The position numbers were made by a program, and so were the translations under genes. This document shows positions 1 through 10,680 of a stretch of 64,000 bases of DNA, piece after piece. How positions within the stretch are numbered: position 1 is the stretch's first letter; each line of letters starts with the position of its first letter. The notes beneath the pieces were generated by a model. It saw only the letters and a program-made list of their open reading frames with translations. It searched no databases and was not told the DNA's origin. The stretch covers positions 498,501 to 562,500 of the forward strand of contig NZ_CP061035.1 of assembly GCF_016743815.1 (NCBI RefSeq), given 5' to 3'. This stretch comes from Sphingomonas aliaeris (GTDB lineage Bacteria > Pseudomonadota > Alphaproteobacteria > Sphingomonadales > Sphingomonadaceae).

Positions 1-1064
1 CCTATTCGGAAGGCTTCCGGACGCCGACCTTCGCCGAAATCGATCCGCGCAGCTCGTTCTCTGGCTTTGTCGGCTATACGCCGGATGCTGCGTTCAAAGC
101 CGCGCACCCGACTAACGCCGGCTATACAGCCAACTATTCCGTGGGCCGTGGTTTCGTTGGCAACCCCAACATTCAGCCCGAGACCTCGCGCAGCTTTACG
201 GTGGGCGCAATCGTGCAGCCGACGCGCTGGTTCACCTTTACCGCCGATTATTTTAACGTGCGGAAATCGGGGCTGATCACGGCGGGCTCGCTCGCTGGTA
301 AGGCGATCACCGAATATTATTCGGTAGCGAACCAGTCTTTCGCGTCAGCAGCGGCGGCTTCGGCCGCAGGGTGTGCAAAGGTCGCGGCTGTGGGCGCGGG
401 CTACTCGTGCAACGTCATCGACGGCGCCGATCCGTTCGCACTCAACGCGCTGCCGCGTCTGCTTGTGCTCAACGCGCCTTATGTGAACGTCAACTATGAC
501 GTGACCACGGGTCTGCAATTCACCGCAACTGCGCAGGTTCCGGTTAGTGAGGCCATCCAGTTCGAAAGCCGTCTCGACTTGCAGGCCACACTGAAGTTCG
601 ATCGTCACCTTGAAGACGGTACCGTGCAGCGTTTCGTCGGGTCCGTCGGTCCCGCCGATCTATCGTCCGGCGGTGGCACGCCGAAGTGGCGCGGCAACTG
701 GCAGAACACTCTGTCGTTCGGCCAGTTCTCGCTAAGCGCGACCACGTACTTCGTTGGCCGCATGAAAGCGGTTGCTACCGACCAAGGTAACCTGGACACC
801 TCGTGTGCCGCTTCGGTTTATAAGGATGCCAACGGAGGAAATTCGTTCTGCAAAATCGACAGCTTCATATATGCCGACCTTAATGCCACCGTGCGAGTGA
901 ACGACAAGTTCAGCTTCTTCGGCTTCGTCGGCAACTTCACCAACGCGGGCGCGCCGTTCTATCCGAACACCTTCTACACCACGCAGCCGAACTATCTGGC
1001 TTCGTGGCACCTGCCCGGTCTGATCGGCCGGACGTTCCGTGCCGGCGCAAACTTCAAGTTCTGA
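1..1064 (+). CDS. TonB-dependent receptor, C-terminal part (5' end outside window)
   Basis: The reading frame is open from the first bases (codons begin at base 3) and ends in TGA at 1062. About 353 residues are visible. The frame begins with YSEGFRTPTFAEID, the conserved barrel segment (family form SFRAPSLxE) of outer-membrane TonB-dependent receptors. It ends in GRTFRAGANFKF, whose terminal aromatic residue is typical of barrel proteins handled by the BAM complex. Alternating beta-strand segments fill the interval. The plug domain and TonB box lie upstream of the window, so the substrate cannot be inferred. A strong hairpin terminator follows. An out-of-frame start near base 141 is not the true start. 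Confidence 0.9.
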   Translation, partial: YSEGFRTPTFAEIDPRSSFSGFVGYTPDAAFKAAHPTNAGYTANYSVGRGFVGNPNIQPETSRSFTVGAIVQPTRWFTFTADYFNVRKSGLITAGSLAGKAITEYYSVANQSFASAAAASAAGCAKVAAVGAGYSCNVIDGADPFALNALPRLLVLNAPYVNVNYDVTTGLQFTATAQVPVSEAIQFESRLDLQATLKFDRHLEDGTVQRFVGSVGPADLSSGGGTPKWRGNWQNTLSFGQFSLSATTYFVGRMKAVATDQGNLDTSCAASVYKDANGGNSFCKIDSFIYADLNATVRVNDKFSFFGFVGNFTNAGAPFYPNTFYTTQPNYLASWHLPGLIGRTFRAGANFKF

Positions 1065-1086
1065 TGTAACATCAGGGCGGACGATC

Positions 1087-1113
1087 GGGCGGCTCCTTCG
1101 GGGCCGCCCTTTT
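1087..1113 (+). terminator. Rho-independent terminator of the TonB receptor
   Basis: A 7-bp perfect GC stem (GGGCGGC and GCCGCCC) with a short loop is followed by TTTT. It begins 22 bases after the receptor stop codon. Confidence 0.85.
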
Positions 1114-1146
1114 CGTATCAGGTATGCTCGAGCTGATCCTCCCTTC

Positions 1147-1979
1147 AGCTTTGTCAGGCCAACGTGGTAGTCTATCTCGGTCGATGATAAGCTGGCTGTA
1201 TGAACCGCAAATCTCGAGCGCTGCCCGCGAGCCCGTTTCGCCGCTTCAACTCGTCGCCCGAAGTCATCCGCTTGGTTGTCATGATGTCTGTCCGTTTTCC
1301 GCTTTCGTTGCGGAACGTGGAAGACCTGCTGTTCGAACGAGGCATCGACATCTGCCACGAAACGGTACGCCAGTGGTGGAACAGGTTCGGCCCGATGTTT
1401 GTCGGCGACATCAGCCGGCAGTTCGTGTCGCTTATGCAAGGGTTCCGCCACTGGCAGTGGCACCTTGATGAGATGAAGCTGACGGCGAGATGGTTTACCT
1501 CTGGCACGCCGCCGATCACAAGGGAGAGATCCTCGAGAGCTACATCACGAACGCCCACGACAAGGATGCGGCACTGCGCTTCATGAAGAAGGCACTCAGG
1601 CGTCACGGCGCACCCGAAAAGATCACGACCGATGGTTTGCGAAGTTACGGTGCTGCAATGAATGAGCTGGGCAACGAAGACAAAAGGGAGGTCGGCCGCT
1701 GGACCGACAACCGGGTGGAAAACATCCTCCTGTGTTTCCGAAGGCGGAAGCGCGCAATGCTCCGATTCAGGCGAATGAAGACGCTACAGAAGTTCGCCAG
1801 GGTGCATGCCAACGTCCACAACCACTTCAATCACGAGCGCCACCTGATCGACCGCCAGACCTACAAGGAACGACGCTCAGCCGCACTGGCTGAGTGGAGC
1901 AAAATCGCGAGCTAAGCCGCTAGGCTCAAAGAACGACCTGCACCGTGTGAAGAGCGGTTCGCATTAGACTGACAGCACC
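1147..1979 (+). mobile_element. Degenerate IS6-family insertion sequence, copy 1
   Basis: The element of about 830 bp is bounded on the right by ggttcgcattagactgacag followed by cacc. The same end recurs at 6085-6107. The left end is proposed at about 1147 (agctttgtcaggccaacg), because it resembles both the complement of the right end and the left end of the fragment at 24996. No 8-bp target duplication was seen. The size fits IS6 elements. The transposase inside is frameshifted, so the copy is not autonomous. Confidence 0.7.
1200..1915 (+). pseudogene. IS6-family DDE transposase, frameshifted
   Basis: Residues from MNRKSRALPASPFRRFNSS through RHWQWHLDEM match the zinc-finger-like N-terminus, helix-turn-helix and first catalytic Asp (HLDEM) of IS6 transposases. 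The frame is then lost at about 1475-1490, where GATGAGATG is followed directly by AAGCTGACGGCGAG. Against the usual sequence HLDEMYVKLNGEMVYLW two codons and one further base are missing. The rest continues in another frame from MVYLW, with the second Asp in ITTDG and Glu in RVEN. The normally conserved NSHLPFRRRE stretch is degraded to NILLCFRRRK. The deletion is not in a homopolymer, so this is probably genuine decay. Confidence 0.85.
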
Positions 1980-3166
1980 GCCAATCAATCATAACAGTTT
2001 TCTAGCTTCGCCGTTCTTCGCGTGAAGCGGCTCGAAAGCGTGCGACTGTCCCCTTGTTCTGACCCAGGAGAAAGCCCGCCTGCGATTTATCTCGATGAAC
2101 GGCACAAAACGGTCGAGGTATCGATCTCGGCCTGTAATGACCGACTGACGGGCCTTCGAGCGTTGCGCCCTTTACTGCTACGTCAATCTATCAGGAAAGA
2201 TCGCCTCAAAATAATAGCGATTTGTGCGATTTGATTGCATCGTTATGTGGACGTCCTGAACAGCAGCTCCGGTCTTCTTGGGCTCGCGATCCGCGGGCGG
2301 GCGTGCGCGAGAAGCTGGTAACCGCTCTTGCCGGGCAAATCGCCGTGCAGTTGAGCGGCGGCAAGCACAAGCCATGGTCGCTGCGAGGTGAGCTCAAGTA
2401 CCGCTTGATCATTGCAGCCGCGCTGGCGGCGCCGACAGCGGCAGCGGCCGCCAAGCGTGGTCGACCACTCTATCGATGAGGCCACGGCTGCCGTCCATGC
2501 CGCGGAGCAAGGCGTGCCGCTCTCCCCGATGCCGGACCGCGGTTCGGCGCGTGTCGCCGTGGTAATTGGGCCGGACGTCGATCACGATGTGATCCGTGCC
2601 GGCATCGCGTGCGGTGCGTGAAAGATCCGGAATCCACTGTCGGTCGAGGTTCAACGCTTCGCATCCGCGATGGATAGCGACGCAAGGACTGGCGGCCTCC
2701 GTTGACCTGTTGGTCAAGCTCGATCGCGCCGCCACGCTAGGCCGGTGCGTCAGCACCAGCGGGATGATGAGCGCTTTGCATTTACCGCGTCACGATCGTG
2801 GGAAGCGTGAAGGACCGAACCGAGGCCGAGCGTCCGCTGCGGATCGAACGTAAAGCCGTCGCGAAGGGGGTAGGTATCTGTGCGGGCTTACTTGCGGTAC
2901 CGGCCTTGTTGGCCGTTCCGCAACCAAAGCATTCTTTGGAGAGGCCGCAAGGAAGACGTAAACGTCAGGAATGACCTTGAGGAAAACCCTCAACTCCAGA
3001 CCGTGATTCCAAAAGCATTCTTTTGCGAGCCCCCGCCCCAATCAAGCCGGTCAGAATCTATGGTCGCATTTGCCCGTACAGGTGGTGGTTTCGCTTCAAT
3101 GACGATTGGTGGGGCGGTTCGTGAATCGACGATCTACTGCACCGATCATCCGCCCCGCCCCACCGC
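1980..3166. other. About 1.2 kb with no recognisable gene
   Basis: Between the IS6 copy and phoX several overlapping GC-rich open frames exist on both strands, but none has a ribosome binding site plus a recognisable domain. One plus-strand stretch near 2770-2970 reads as a basic segment followed by CAGLLAVPALLAVPQP, which could be a remnant of a membrane protein, but I cannot assign it. The region is likely eroded DNA next to an IS element. Confidence 0.5.
3108..3164 (-). repeat. Inverted repeat downstream of phoX, possible terminator
   Basis: GGTGGGGCGG at 3108-3117 is perfectly complementary to CCGCCCCACC at 3155-3164, just after the phoX stop codon (3167-3169 on the minus strand). The loop is 37 bases and no T-run follows, so an intrinsic terminator is possible but not clear. 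Confidence 0.4.
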
Positions 3167-5668
3167 TTACAGGCCGACGATGCCGCCATCGTCCTTCGTG
3201 ATAACTACAGTCGCCGATCGCGGGCGCGACGGGGTGGTCGGGGTGCCGGACTGGCTGGCCGGCCAGCTGCTCGTGATGCTGCCGCCGTTGCCGTTTTCAC
3301 CCGGATGCTGGATGTTGACGAACACCGACTTGCCGTCAGGCGTGGAATATATCCCGGTGATCTCGCATTCGCGCGGACCGACGAGGAACCGGCGCAACGC
3401 GGTGCCCGGTGCCTTGCCGACGCGGGTCGATTGCGTGGCCGAGGTGCCGCCGATCGTGTTGGTGATCGTGCGCGCACTGCCATCGCCGACCACGCCGGGG
3501 ATCGCGGCGAGCATCATGCAGTTGGTCTGGTCGGTAAAGGCGCCGTCGTCGGTCTGAATCCAGAGGACAGGTGTGGTCTGGCCGGTCACGTTGCTCGGCA
3601 GGCCGAACCACAGGCCATCGGGCGATGAGAAGTCGTTTGTCGCATCAAGCCCCGACAGGTTGATGTTGGTGGCGTCCAGGTCGCTGCCTGCGCCAAAGGC
3701 GTAGATATCCCAGGTGAAGCTCGTCGCCTCGGACGTGTCGCCGGATTCGCGCAGGCGTATGACATGCCCGTTGGCATTACCATTGGTCGTTCCGGCCGAG
3801 ACGTTCGGATTGGTCGCTGCAGCGCGCGGATCGCTATAGGCGCGTGGGTTGGCCGCATCGGTGGTGGCGACGGTACGCGAGCTGTTGTTGGTCAGCGTCA
3901 GGTACATCTCACCGGTCGCCGGATTGACTGCGGTCCATTCCGGCCGGTCCATCCGCGTCGCGCCCAGCGCATCGGCGGCGAGCCGGGTGTTGATCAGTAC
4001 GTCTGCTTGATCGGCGAACGGATAAGTCGCGTTTCCGGCGTTAAGCGGCCCCTGTCCGAACACCAGGGGCAGCCACTGGCCCGAGCCGTCGGCATTCAGC
4101 TTTCCGACATACAGCGTGCCTGCATCGAGATACTTGTCGCCGATCGCGAGCCGATTGGCACTGCTTGCGTCGCCCGCAGCCCAGGTCGCGGACGATACGA
4201 ACTTGTAGACATACTCGTTCTGCGCGTCGTCACCCATATAGAAAGCAGGACGCACGCCGGCGATCGTACGGCCGATGACGCAACCTTCGTGGTTCATCCG
4301 GCCGAGCGCAGTGCGTTTGCGCGGCACTGAGCTTGCGTCGAACGGATCGATCTCGACGACCCAGCCATATTGGAACGGCTCATGGCGGAAGTCCCCGCTG
4401 CCGTCGGCAGGGGCGGTCGTGGCGGCAGTGGCGTTCCACCGAGCGTAGAGCGTGCTGCTCGTGTCGGCTGGAGTGACGGTAGACCAGCCGTAATTTCCGG
4501 TGCGCCCCTCCGTGATACCATAGCGCGCCAGTGAAATGTTTTCCTTGGGCGTGCCTGCCGCAGTGCGCACAGCGGCGTCCCCGCTGGCGCGGCGAAAATA
4601 GCCGGCCCAATTCTCTTCGTTGGTGAGATACGTGTTCCACGGCATGGTGCCGTTCGCACAATTGTTGATCGTACCGCGCCCGACCGTTCCGTCGGCCGAA
4701 AAGCGCGTTTTGAGCTGTGCAGCGCCGCGTGCCGGGCCGTTGAAGACCATTGGTGTGTTCGGAGTGATGCGGCGGTTCAGGGCACCAGTGGGCAGGTAGC
4801 TCCAGGCACCAGCGCTGCGGCTGACCTCGATCACGGAAACGCCGTGGCACTCGATCTCCTTCTGCGCCTCGGCCTCGGGGCGGACACCGCCCACGCTCGT
4901 CGCGCCGCTGACGTGAAGATAGGCTTGAGTGATGTTCTCGTGGTTCATGACGAGCAGGCCGCGCGTGCTGTTCGTCGCATCGGGCGTATTGCCTGACGCG
5001 GACAGGCCAAAATAGGTCATGCCGTCGTGATGGTCGCCGGCGCGACGTGCATAATCCGTGTCGTTGCCGTTATTGGCGAAGGCCGGGACTCCCGAGGCGA
5101 TCGGATCGCCCAACCGGTACAGAACCGTGGCGGTATATCCCGCCGGGACGGTAACGATATCGTCGCGGTTCTTCGCGACGGCGGCGAAGCCGATTGCTGC
5201 CGGGCTGACGGTGACGGTCGTGTCCGCACTGCTTGTAGTATTGCTTACGTTGTTCGCTGCGAAACGGAATACCAGGGGCGTCGCCGTGGCGACGCTGGGT
5301 GCGACGAACGTGGCACTGGTTGGGTTGAGAACGGTAAGCGTGACGGGCGGCCCACTAACCTGCGTCCAGGACGATCCAAGGCTGGTCCCATCGATCGTGC
5401 CCGTCAGGGTCACCGTCCGGCCGGATGTCGTCGCGGCATTGGCGCCCGCGCCAACGGTAACGGGCGGAGCTCCGTCCGCGTCGGATGATCCGCACGCCGA
5501 TAGCAGCGCCCCGCCGAACACCGCGGTCGCGGCGGCGGAGATACCGCCGAACAATGTCTGGCGACGCGAATAACGCGACGCGATCAGCTCGTTCAGATGC
5601 GGATTTCCGCTCCGATTCGTGTCAATGTCGCCGTCGTCATAGTCGAGCGTGGCGTCGAACTGCGTCAT
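3167..5668 (-). CDS. phoX: PhoX-type alkaline phosphatase (DUF839), Tat-exported lipoprotein
   Basis: The 833-residue protein begins with a twin-arginine signal (SRRQTLFGG, residues 34-42) that runs into a lipobox, LLSAC with Cys59, so it is probably a Tat-secreted lipoprotein. Residues about 70-160 form a beta-rich Ig/PKD-like stretch (WTQVSGPPVTLTV). The PhoX/DUF839 core follows, with LVMNHENITQAYLH, YLTNEENWAGYF, GRMNHEGCVIG, MDRPEW, SPDGLWFG, PRECEITGIY and IQHPGENG. Several acidic residues of these motifs bind Ca and Fe in the family. PhoX enzymes release phosphate from organic phosphomonoesters outside the cytoplasm. GGGGGA upstream supports the ATG. A tandem Pho box lies 56 bp upstream, which fits phosphate-starvation control. 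A non-enzymatic DUF839 protein is the alternative. Confidence 0.88.
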   Translation of the reverse strand: MTQFDATLDYDDGDIDTNRSGNPHLNELIASRYSRRQTLFGGISAAATAVFGGALLSACGSSDADGAPPVTVGAGANAATTSGRTVTLTGTIDGTSLGSSWTQVSGPPVTLTVLNPTSATFVAPSVATATPLVFRFAANNVSNTTSSADTTVTVSPAAIGFAAVAKNRDDIVTVPAGYTATVLYRLGDPIASGVPAFANNGNDTDYARRAGDHHDGMTYFGLSASGNTPDATNSTRGLLVMNHENITQAYLHVSGATSVGGVRPEAEAQKEIECHGVSVIEVSRSAGAWSYLPTGALNRRITPNTPMVFNGPARGAAQLKTRFSADGTVGRGTINNCANGTMPWNTYLTNEENWAGYFRRASGDAAVRTAAGTPKENISLARYGITEGRTGNYGWSTVTPADTSSTLYARWNATAATTAPADGSGDFRHEPFQYGWVVEIDPFDASSVPRKRTALGRMNHEGCVIGRTIAGVRPAFYMGDDAQNEYVYKFVSSATWAAGDASSANRLAIGDKYLDAGTLYVGKLNADGSGQWLPLVFGQGPLNAGNATYPFADQADVLINTRLAADALGATRMDRPEWTAVNPATGEMYLTLTNNSSRTVATTDAANPRAYSDPRAAATNPNVSAGTTNGNANGHVIRLRESGDTSEATSFTWDIYAFGAGSDLDATNINLSGLDATNDFSSPDGLWFGLPSNVTGQTTPVLWIQTDDGAFTDQTNCMMLAAIPGVVGDGSARTITNTIGGTSATQSTRVGKAPGTALRRFLVGPRECEITGIYSTPDGKSVFVNIQHPGENGNGGSITSSWPASQSGTPTTPSRPRSATVVITKDDGGIVGL

Positions 5669-5723
5669 GTCTGCATCCCCCGGATTGTCGCAAGGACCCT
5701 TGGCTGGGGAAGGCTACGCGCAC

Positions 5724-5763
5724 GTGGCGGAACGGCGACGGTTGCACGACGATCTTGTGACGG
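5724..5763 (-). promoter_or_regulatory. Tandem Pho box upstream of phoX
   Basis: Read on the minus strand, four 7-mers recur every 11 bp: CCGTCAC, TCGTCGT, CCGTCGC and CCGCCAC. This is the 7+4 spacing of PhoB binding sites (consensus CTGTCAT). The array ends 56 bp before the phoX start, where PhoB would replace the -35 contact. The spacing is clear; the match to consensus is moderate. Confidence 0.6.
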
Positions 5764-5883
5764 TTTGGGGACGGGCTACGAGGCACATTCGGTCGTAAGT
5801 TGCATCTGTCCGGCCTGCTATGGACGCGGGGTTGGGAGATCATGGCAAGCCAGACCATCGCCCTTTTCGACGGTGAGAGCCGT

Positions 5884-6107
5884 CGATGCTCAAGTTAGGC
5901 GAATGGAAACGTTACAAAAGTTCGCCAGCGTACACGTTAACGTTTACAACCGCTTCGATCTCGAACGCCATCTTGTTGACCGTCAGACCTGCAAGGAACG
6001 CCTCTCAGCCGCTCCGGCTGAGTGGAGCATTGTCGCAAGCTAGGCGATCGCGCTCAAAGACCGAACTGGATCGTGTGAAGAGCGGTTCGCATTAGACTGA
6101 CGGCACC
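5884..6107 (+). mobile_element. IS6-family 3' fragment, copy 2
   Basis: Only the transposase C-terminus remains (RRMETLQKFASVHVNVYNRF to LSAAPAEWSIVAS), followed by the same right end as copy 1, gcggttcgcattagactgac then ggcacc. Similarity to copy 1 starts near 5884. The terminal base overlaps the last base of the stop codon of the adjacent GH32 gene on the other strand. The fragment is not functional. Confidence 0.8.
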
Positions 6108-7558
6108 TAAAGCCGGATGGACACGTTCCCGCTCAACGCCGTCATACCCAGCGCTGGTGATGTTTTTGGAAACAGGCAGGCCGAATAGACGCGCCGCCCG
6201 CCGTCGATGAATATTTCGACGAGATAGCCATCGAAATGGATGTCGAACGCGATCGTCTGCGTCATCGGCAAAGTGCAGGCGGTGGACCTTGCAAACGCCG
6301 GCGGCAGGCCCGTGGTGGAAGCGCGGCGGGCCCAAATCGAACCTGTTGGGCGGTCCACCTCGATGCTCAGAAGCACTTGGGTGTCGTCACTAAGGTCGAG
6401 GCGGAACCTGGCATCCGTGTCGCTCGTCAGCAATACGCGCTTTGCGGCGGGGGTGTCGAGCGTGAAGATCGGGATGGTTGCCCCGGGAATCGCCTGCGTT
6501 TCGGCAAGGGCTGCCGGCGGGGTGATCTGCTGTGCCGGACGCTGTCCGAGCCGAAGTCGTCCCTTTTCCTCGAAAAGGAAAAGGGTACGCGGCAGGGACT
6601 GTGCCCCGCGCCACGGGTCCGTCGGATAGTCCTTGCCTGTCTGGTGATTGGACATCCAGCCGATCCACAGGGGGCCGGGCCGGTCGGGCGGCAGATCCGA
6701 CCAACTGACCGCGGCGTAGAAATCCGGCCCGAAATCGACGAGATCACCGTCCGGTGCGCCACGTTCCGGATCGACGACGAACTGCGTACCGTCGAAATCC
6801 CCGACGAAATATTGTGCACCCGATCCGCCGTCGACGAAATCGTTGTCGACATCGACCTTCAACACCCAATGGCTTTCGTCCGGGCGCCCGTCGATGGGCA
6901 CGAGGAAGATGTCGGGGCATTCCCATTGACCACTGGTGGCGCCGGCGGGGCCGAATTCGCTCGCCAGCGTCCACGCAAGCAGATCGGTCGAGCGATAGAA
7001 TTGCACCTTGTGTTCGCGGGGCAGCGCGACGGCCATTATCCACGCCGCGGTGTCGGCATGGAAGAAGACCTTGGGATCGCGGAAATGCTCCAAACCCAGA
7101 TCGATGATCGGGTTGCCCGCATAGTGTTTGAATGTCCGCCCGCGATCCAGGCTGTAGGCGATATGCTGCGTCTGGCGCTTCGTCGCATCGTCATGAGCAG
7201 TGAAATAGGCCAGCATTGGGGGGACGGTGCCGTCGCCAAGTCCGCTCGTATCGTTCCAGTCGATCACGCAGCAGCCGGAAAAGATCATCTGGTCGGTTTC
7301 GGGAATGGCGACCGGCAGTTCGTCCCAGACCAGCAGATCGGTGCTGACGGCATGACCCCAGCTCATATGGCCCCAGCCGATCCCATGGGGATTGTACTGA
7401 TAGAATAGATGATATTCGCCATCGAAATAGACGAGTCCGTTGGGATCGTTCATCCAGTTCTTGCGAGGCGTGAAATGATGGCGCGGGCGATAGCGTTCGC
7501 CGGATGCGGGAACGGCTTGGCTAGAATTAGGGCCAGGAATGGGGGTTTGCTGGTTCAT
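6107..7558 (-). CDS. Cytoplasmic GH32 beta-fructosidase (sucrose/fructooligosaccharide hydrolase)
   Basis: The 483-residue protein has no signal peptide. All three GH32 catalytic motifs are present: WMNDPNG with nucleophile Asp38, FRDP with Asp161 stabilising the transition state, and WECPD with acid/base Glu213. A C-terminal beta-sandwich follows (VEIFIDGGRRVYS). It should release fructose from sucrose or short fructans imported by the ABC system encoded just upstream (7595-11997). It is the last gene of the operon. The protein stops at NVSIRL exactly where an IS6 right end begins, a few residues short of the usual GH32 C-terminus, so the IS may have trimmed the last strand. The start ATG has only a weak ribosome binding site and lies 36 bp after the ATPase stop. 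Confidence 0.9.
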   Translation of the reverse strand: MNQQTPIPGPNSSQAVPASGERYRPRHHFTPRKNWMNDPNGLVYFDGEYHLFYQYNPHGIGWGHMSWGHAVSTDLLVWDELPVAIPETDQMIFSGCCVIDWNDTSGLGDGTVPPMLAYFTAHDDATKRQTQHIAYSLDRGRTFKHYAGNPIIDLGLEHFRDPKVFFHADTAAWIMAVALPREHKVQFYRSTDLLAWTLASEFGPAGATSGQWECPDIFLVPIDGRPDESHWVLKVDVDNDFVDGGSGAQYFVGDFDGTQFVVDPERGAPDGDLVDFGPDFYAAVSWSDLPPDRPGPLWIGWMSNHQTGKDYPTDPWRGAQSLPRTLFLFEEKGRLRLGQRPAQQITPPAALAETQAIPGATIPIFTLDTPAAKRVLLTSDTDARFRLDLSDDTQVLLSIEVDRPTGSIWARRASTTGLPPAFARSTACTLPMTQTIAFDIHFDGYLVEIFIDGGRRVYSACLFPKTSPALGMTALSGNVSIRL

Positions 7559-7594
7559 CAGGGGATCCGTGAGAAAATGACTGTCGGGGGCAGG

Positions 7595-8710
<1,116 letters not shown>

Positions 8711-8719
8711 ATGGTCTCC

Positions 8720-9607
8720 TCAGCCCTTGACGCCGCTGCCCACCACGCTGCGGACGAACCAGAGCTGGAAGACGATGAAGGCAATCAGGACTGGAACGGT
8801 GATGACGGCGGCATAGGCCATGACTTCGCCCCAGGCGGTCGTGCGTCCGAAGAACTGCTGCATCCCGACCATCAGCGGTCGAGCGGCCATCCCCGGCACG
8901 GTCACGACCGGCCATAGATATTGGTTCCACATCGCCAGCGCCTGAAGGATGCTAACAGTGGCGAAGACGGGGGCCGACGATGGCAGGATAACGTGCCGAT
9001 AAACCTGCAGCGGCGTGGCCCCGTCGACATAGGCGGCTTCGTCGAAGTCCTTCGGAATATCGCGGAAGAATTGATAGAACAGGAATATCGAGAATGCGTT
9101 GGACACGAATGGCACAATCTGCACGTACAGTGTGTCGAGCCAGGACCGGGTGAGCACCAGCCCGTCGGCAGTGAAGGCCAGCCCGGGCAATTTGGCGACG
9201 AGCAGCATCAGCGGCACCGTGATAGCCTCGAACGGCACGATCAGCAGGATGACGAGCACGGTCAGCGCCGCCTCCTTCCCGCGCCATTCGAGACGCGCGA
9301 GGCTGAAGGCGGCGAGGCTGTTGACGATCAGGCCGGTGCCCACCGTAAAGACGGTGATGAACACCGAATTGAACAGGAAATGACCGATATCGCCGCGTCC
9401 GAACACGTTCGCATAGTTTTCGGTCGTCAAGTCGCCCACCGGCAGAAGCGCGCGCATCGATTCGAGATCCGCGAAGATCGCGTCATTGCCCTTGAACGAT
9501 GCGCTGAGCATGAAAAGGAACGGGAAGATGAAGATCATCCCGAGCAGCGCCATCAACGCATAGATTGCAAAGCGCAGCGCGACGAACCGGTACGTGCGGG
9601 GTGTCAT
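8720..9607 (-). CDS. Carbohydrate ABC transporter permease (MalG-like)
   Basis: The 295-residue integral membrane protein begins at MTPRTYRFVALRF and has about six hydrophobic helices. The EAA loop that contacts the ATPase reads DEAAYVDGATPLQVYRHVIL. The start ATG overlaps the stop of the upstream permease (ATGA), so the pair is translationally coupled. The frame stays open for another 1.6 kb upstream, but that extension has no domain and overlaps two real genes, so the ATG at 9607 is chosen. It forms the inner-membrane channel with the permease at 9604-10680. Confidence 0.93.
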   Translation of the reverse strand: MTPRTYRFVALRFAIYALMALLGMIFIFPFLFMLSASFKGNDAIFADLESMRALLPVGDLTTENYANVFGRGDIGHFLFNSVFITVFTVGTGLIVNSLAAFSLARLEWRGKEAALTVLVILLIVPFEAITVPLMLLVAKLPGLAFTADGLVLTRSWLDTLYVQIVPFVSNAFSIFLFYQFFRDIPKDFDEAAYVDGATPLQVYRHVILPSSAPVFATVSILQALAMWNQYLWPVVTVPGMAARPLMVGMQQFFGRTTAWGEVMAYAAVITVPVLIAFIVFQLWFVRSVVGSGVKG

Positions 9608-10680
9608 CTGGACCACCGCCGCTGCAGTGCCTGCTGGATCAGGATGAGCCCTGCGATCAACACGAAATAGACCACCGACACGGTCGATCCGTAGGCGATA
9701 TTCTCTTCCCGCACCCCGCGCTGGATCGCGTGGAACATGACGGTGGAGGTTGCGCCCTGCGGCCCGCCCTGCGTCATCACGTCGACCTGCGTAAATAGCC
9801 CCAGGGCGGCGATCGTCGTAACGATCATGACGAACGCGATGGTCTGGCGCAGACCCGGCAGCGTGACGTGGCGGAAGCGCTGCCATGCGGTTGCACCGTC
9901 GATGCGGGCGGCGTCGTACAGTTCCTGCGAGATGCCCTGCAGTCCCGCCAGGAAAATCAGCATCTGGAAACCGGCACCTTGCCACGCCGACATAATGACG
10001 ATCGCCGGCATCGCGGTATGCGGGTTGCCGAGCCAGTCGATTCGTGGTGCGGAGCCGAAGCTGAGCAATGACAGTAGCGTATTGAAAAGGCCCAAATCGC
10101 GATCGAACAGGAACGCCCATACGATCGACACGACGACCATCGACATCACAACCGGCGAGAAATAGATCGCGCGAAACAGCGTCTGTCCACGCAGCCCGGC
10201 ATTGACGAGCAAGGCGAGCGACAACGCCACGAAGCATTGCAACGGAACGACCATTGCTGCGAACGCGAAGGTGTTGATCAGCGCCCCCAGAAATGCCGGG
10301 TCTTTCGCGACGATCGCGATCCGCCGCCGGCCTACGAATATTTCGGTCATCGGACGATAATCGCGATAGGCTGGGTCGGTGCGCGTGATCGATCGGACGC
10401 GGTCGTAGGCCGGGCGACCATCGGGGCCGACGATCGTCTTCCCGATTGAGTCCGTTAACGGCGATTGGACGATATAGCTGACCGACAGCAGCCGTTGATA
10501 ATTGCGCAGTCCGACGAACCGGCCGGCTTCGGGCGAAACGAGCCGCTGGTCGGTGAAAGTCAGCAGCAGCGCGAGGACGAACGGCACCACCACGAATACC
10601 AGCAGCCCGAGCAGCGCCGGCGCACCGAGCAGCATCGCCATGCGCGCGCCGCTCGTGCGTTTGCGTCCCGCGATCATCAT
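9604..10680 (-). CDS. Carbohydrate ABC transporter permease (MalF-like)
   Basis: From the ATG at 10680 (MMIAGRKRTSGARMAMLLG) the protein is 358 residues, with an N-terminal helix, a long periplasmic loop (about residues 55-140) and further helices. The EAA loop reads YDAARIDGATAWQRFRHVTL. As the sequence stands, the frame is continuous with the upstream substrate-binding protein. However, removing one base of the G7 run at 10724-10730 gives the binding protein its own stop, overlapping this ATG as ATGA. That is the same arrangement seen with the next permease, so I treat it as a separate gene. Confidence 0.85.
   Translation of the reverse strand: MMIAGRKRTSGARMAMLLGAPALLGLLVFVVVPFVLALLLTFTDQRLVSPEAGRFVGLRNYQRLLSVSYIVQSPLTDSIGKTIVGPDGRPAYDRVRSITRTDPAYRDYRPMTEIFVGRRRIAIVAKDPAFLGALINTFAFAAMVVPLQCFVALSLALLVNAGLRGQTLFRAIYFSPVVMSMVVVSIVWAFLFDRDLGLFNTLLSLLSFGSAPRIDWLGNPHTAMPAIVIMSAWQGAGFQMLIFLAGLQGISQELYDAARIDGATAWQRFRHVTLPGLRQTIAFVMIVTTIAALGLFTQVDVMTQGGPQGATSTVMFHAIQRGVREENIAYGSTVSVVYFVLIAGLILIQQALQRRWSR

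Noticed and set aside
1147..1979. Active IS6 transposon
   Set aside because: The transposase has lost two codons and one base near its first catalytic Asp, conserved C-terminal residues are changed, and no target duplication is visible.
2022..3041. Several short frames between the IS6 copy and phoX that might be remnants of genes
   Set aside because: No frame has a recognisable domain or start signal, and no single-base correction produced one by eye.
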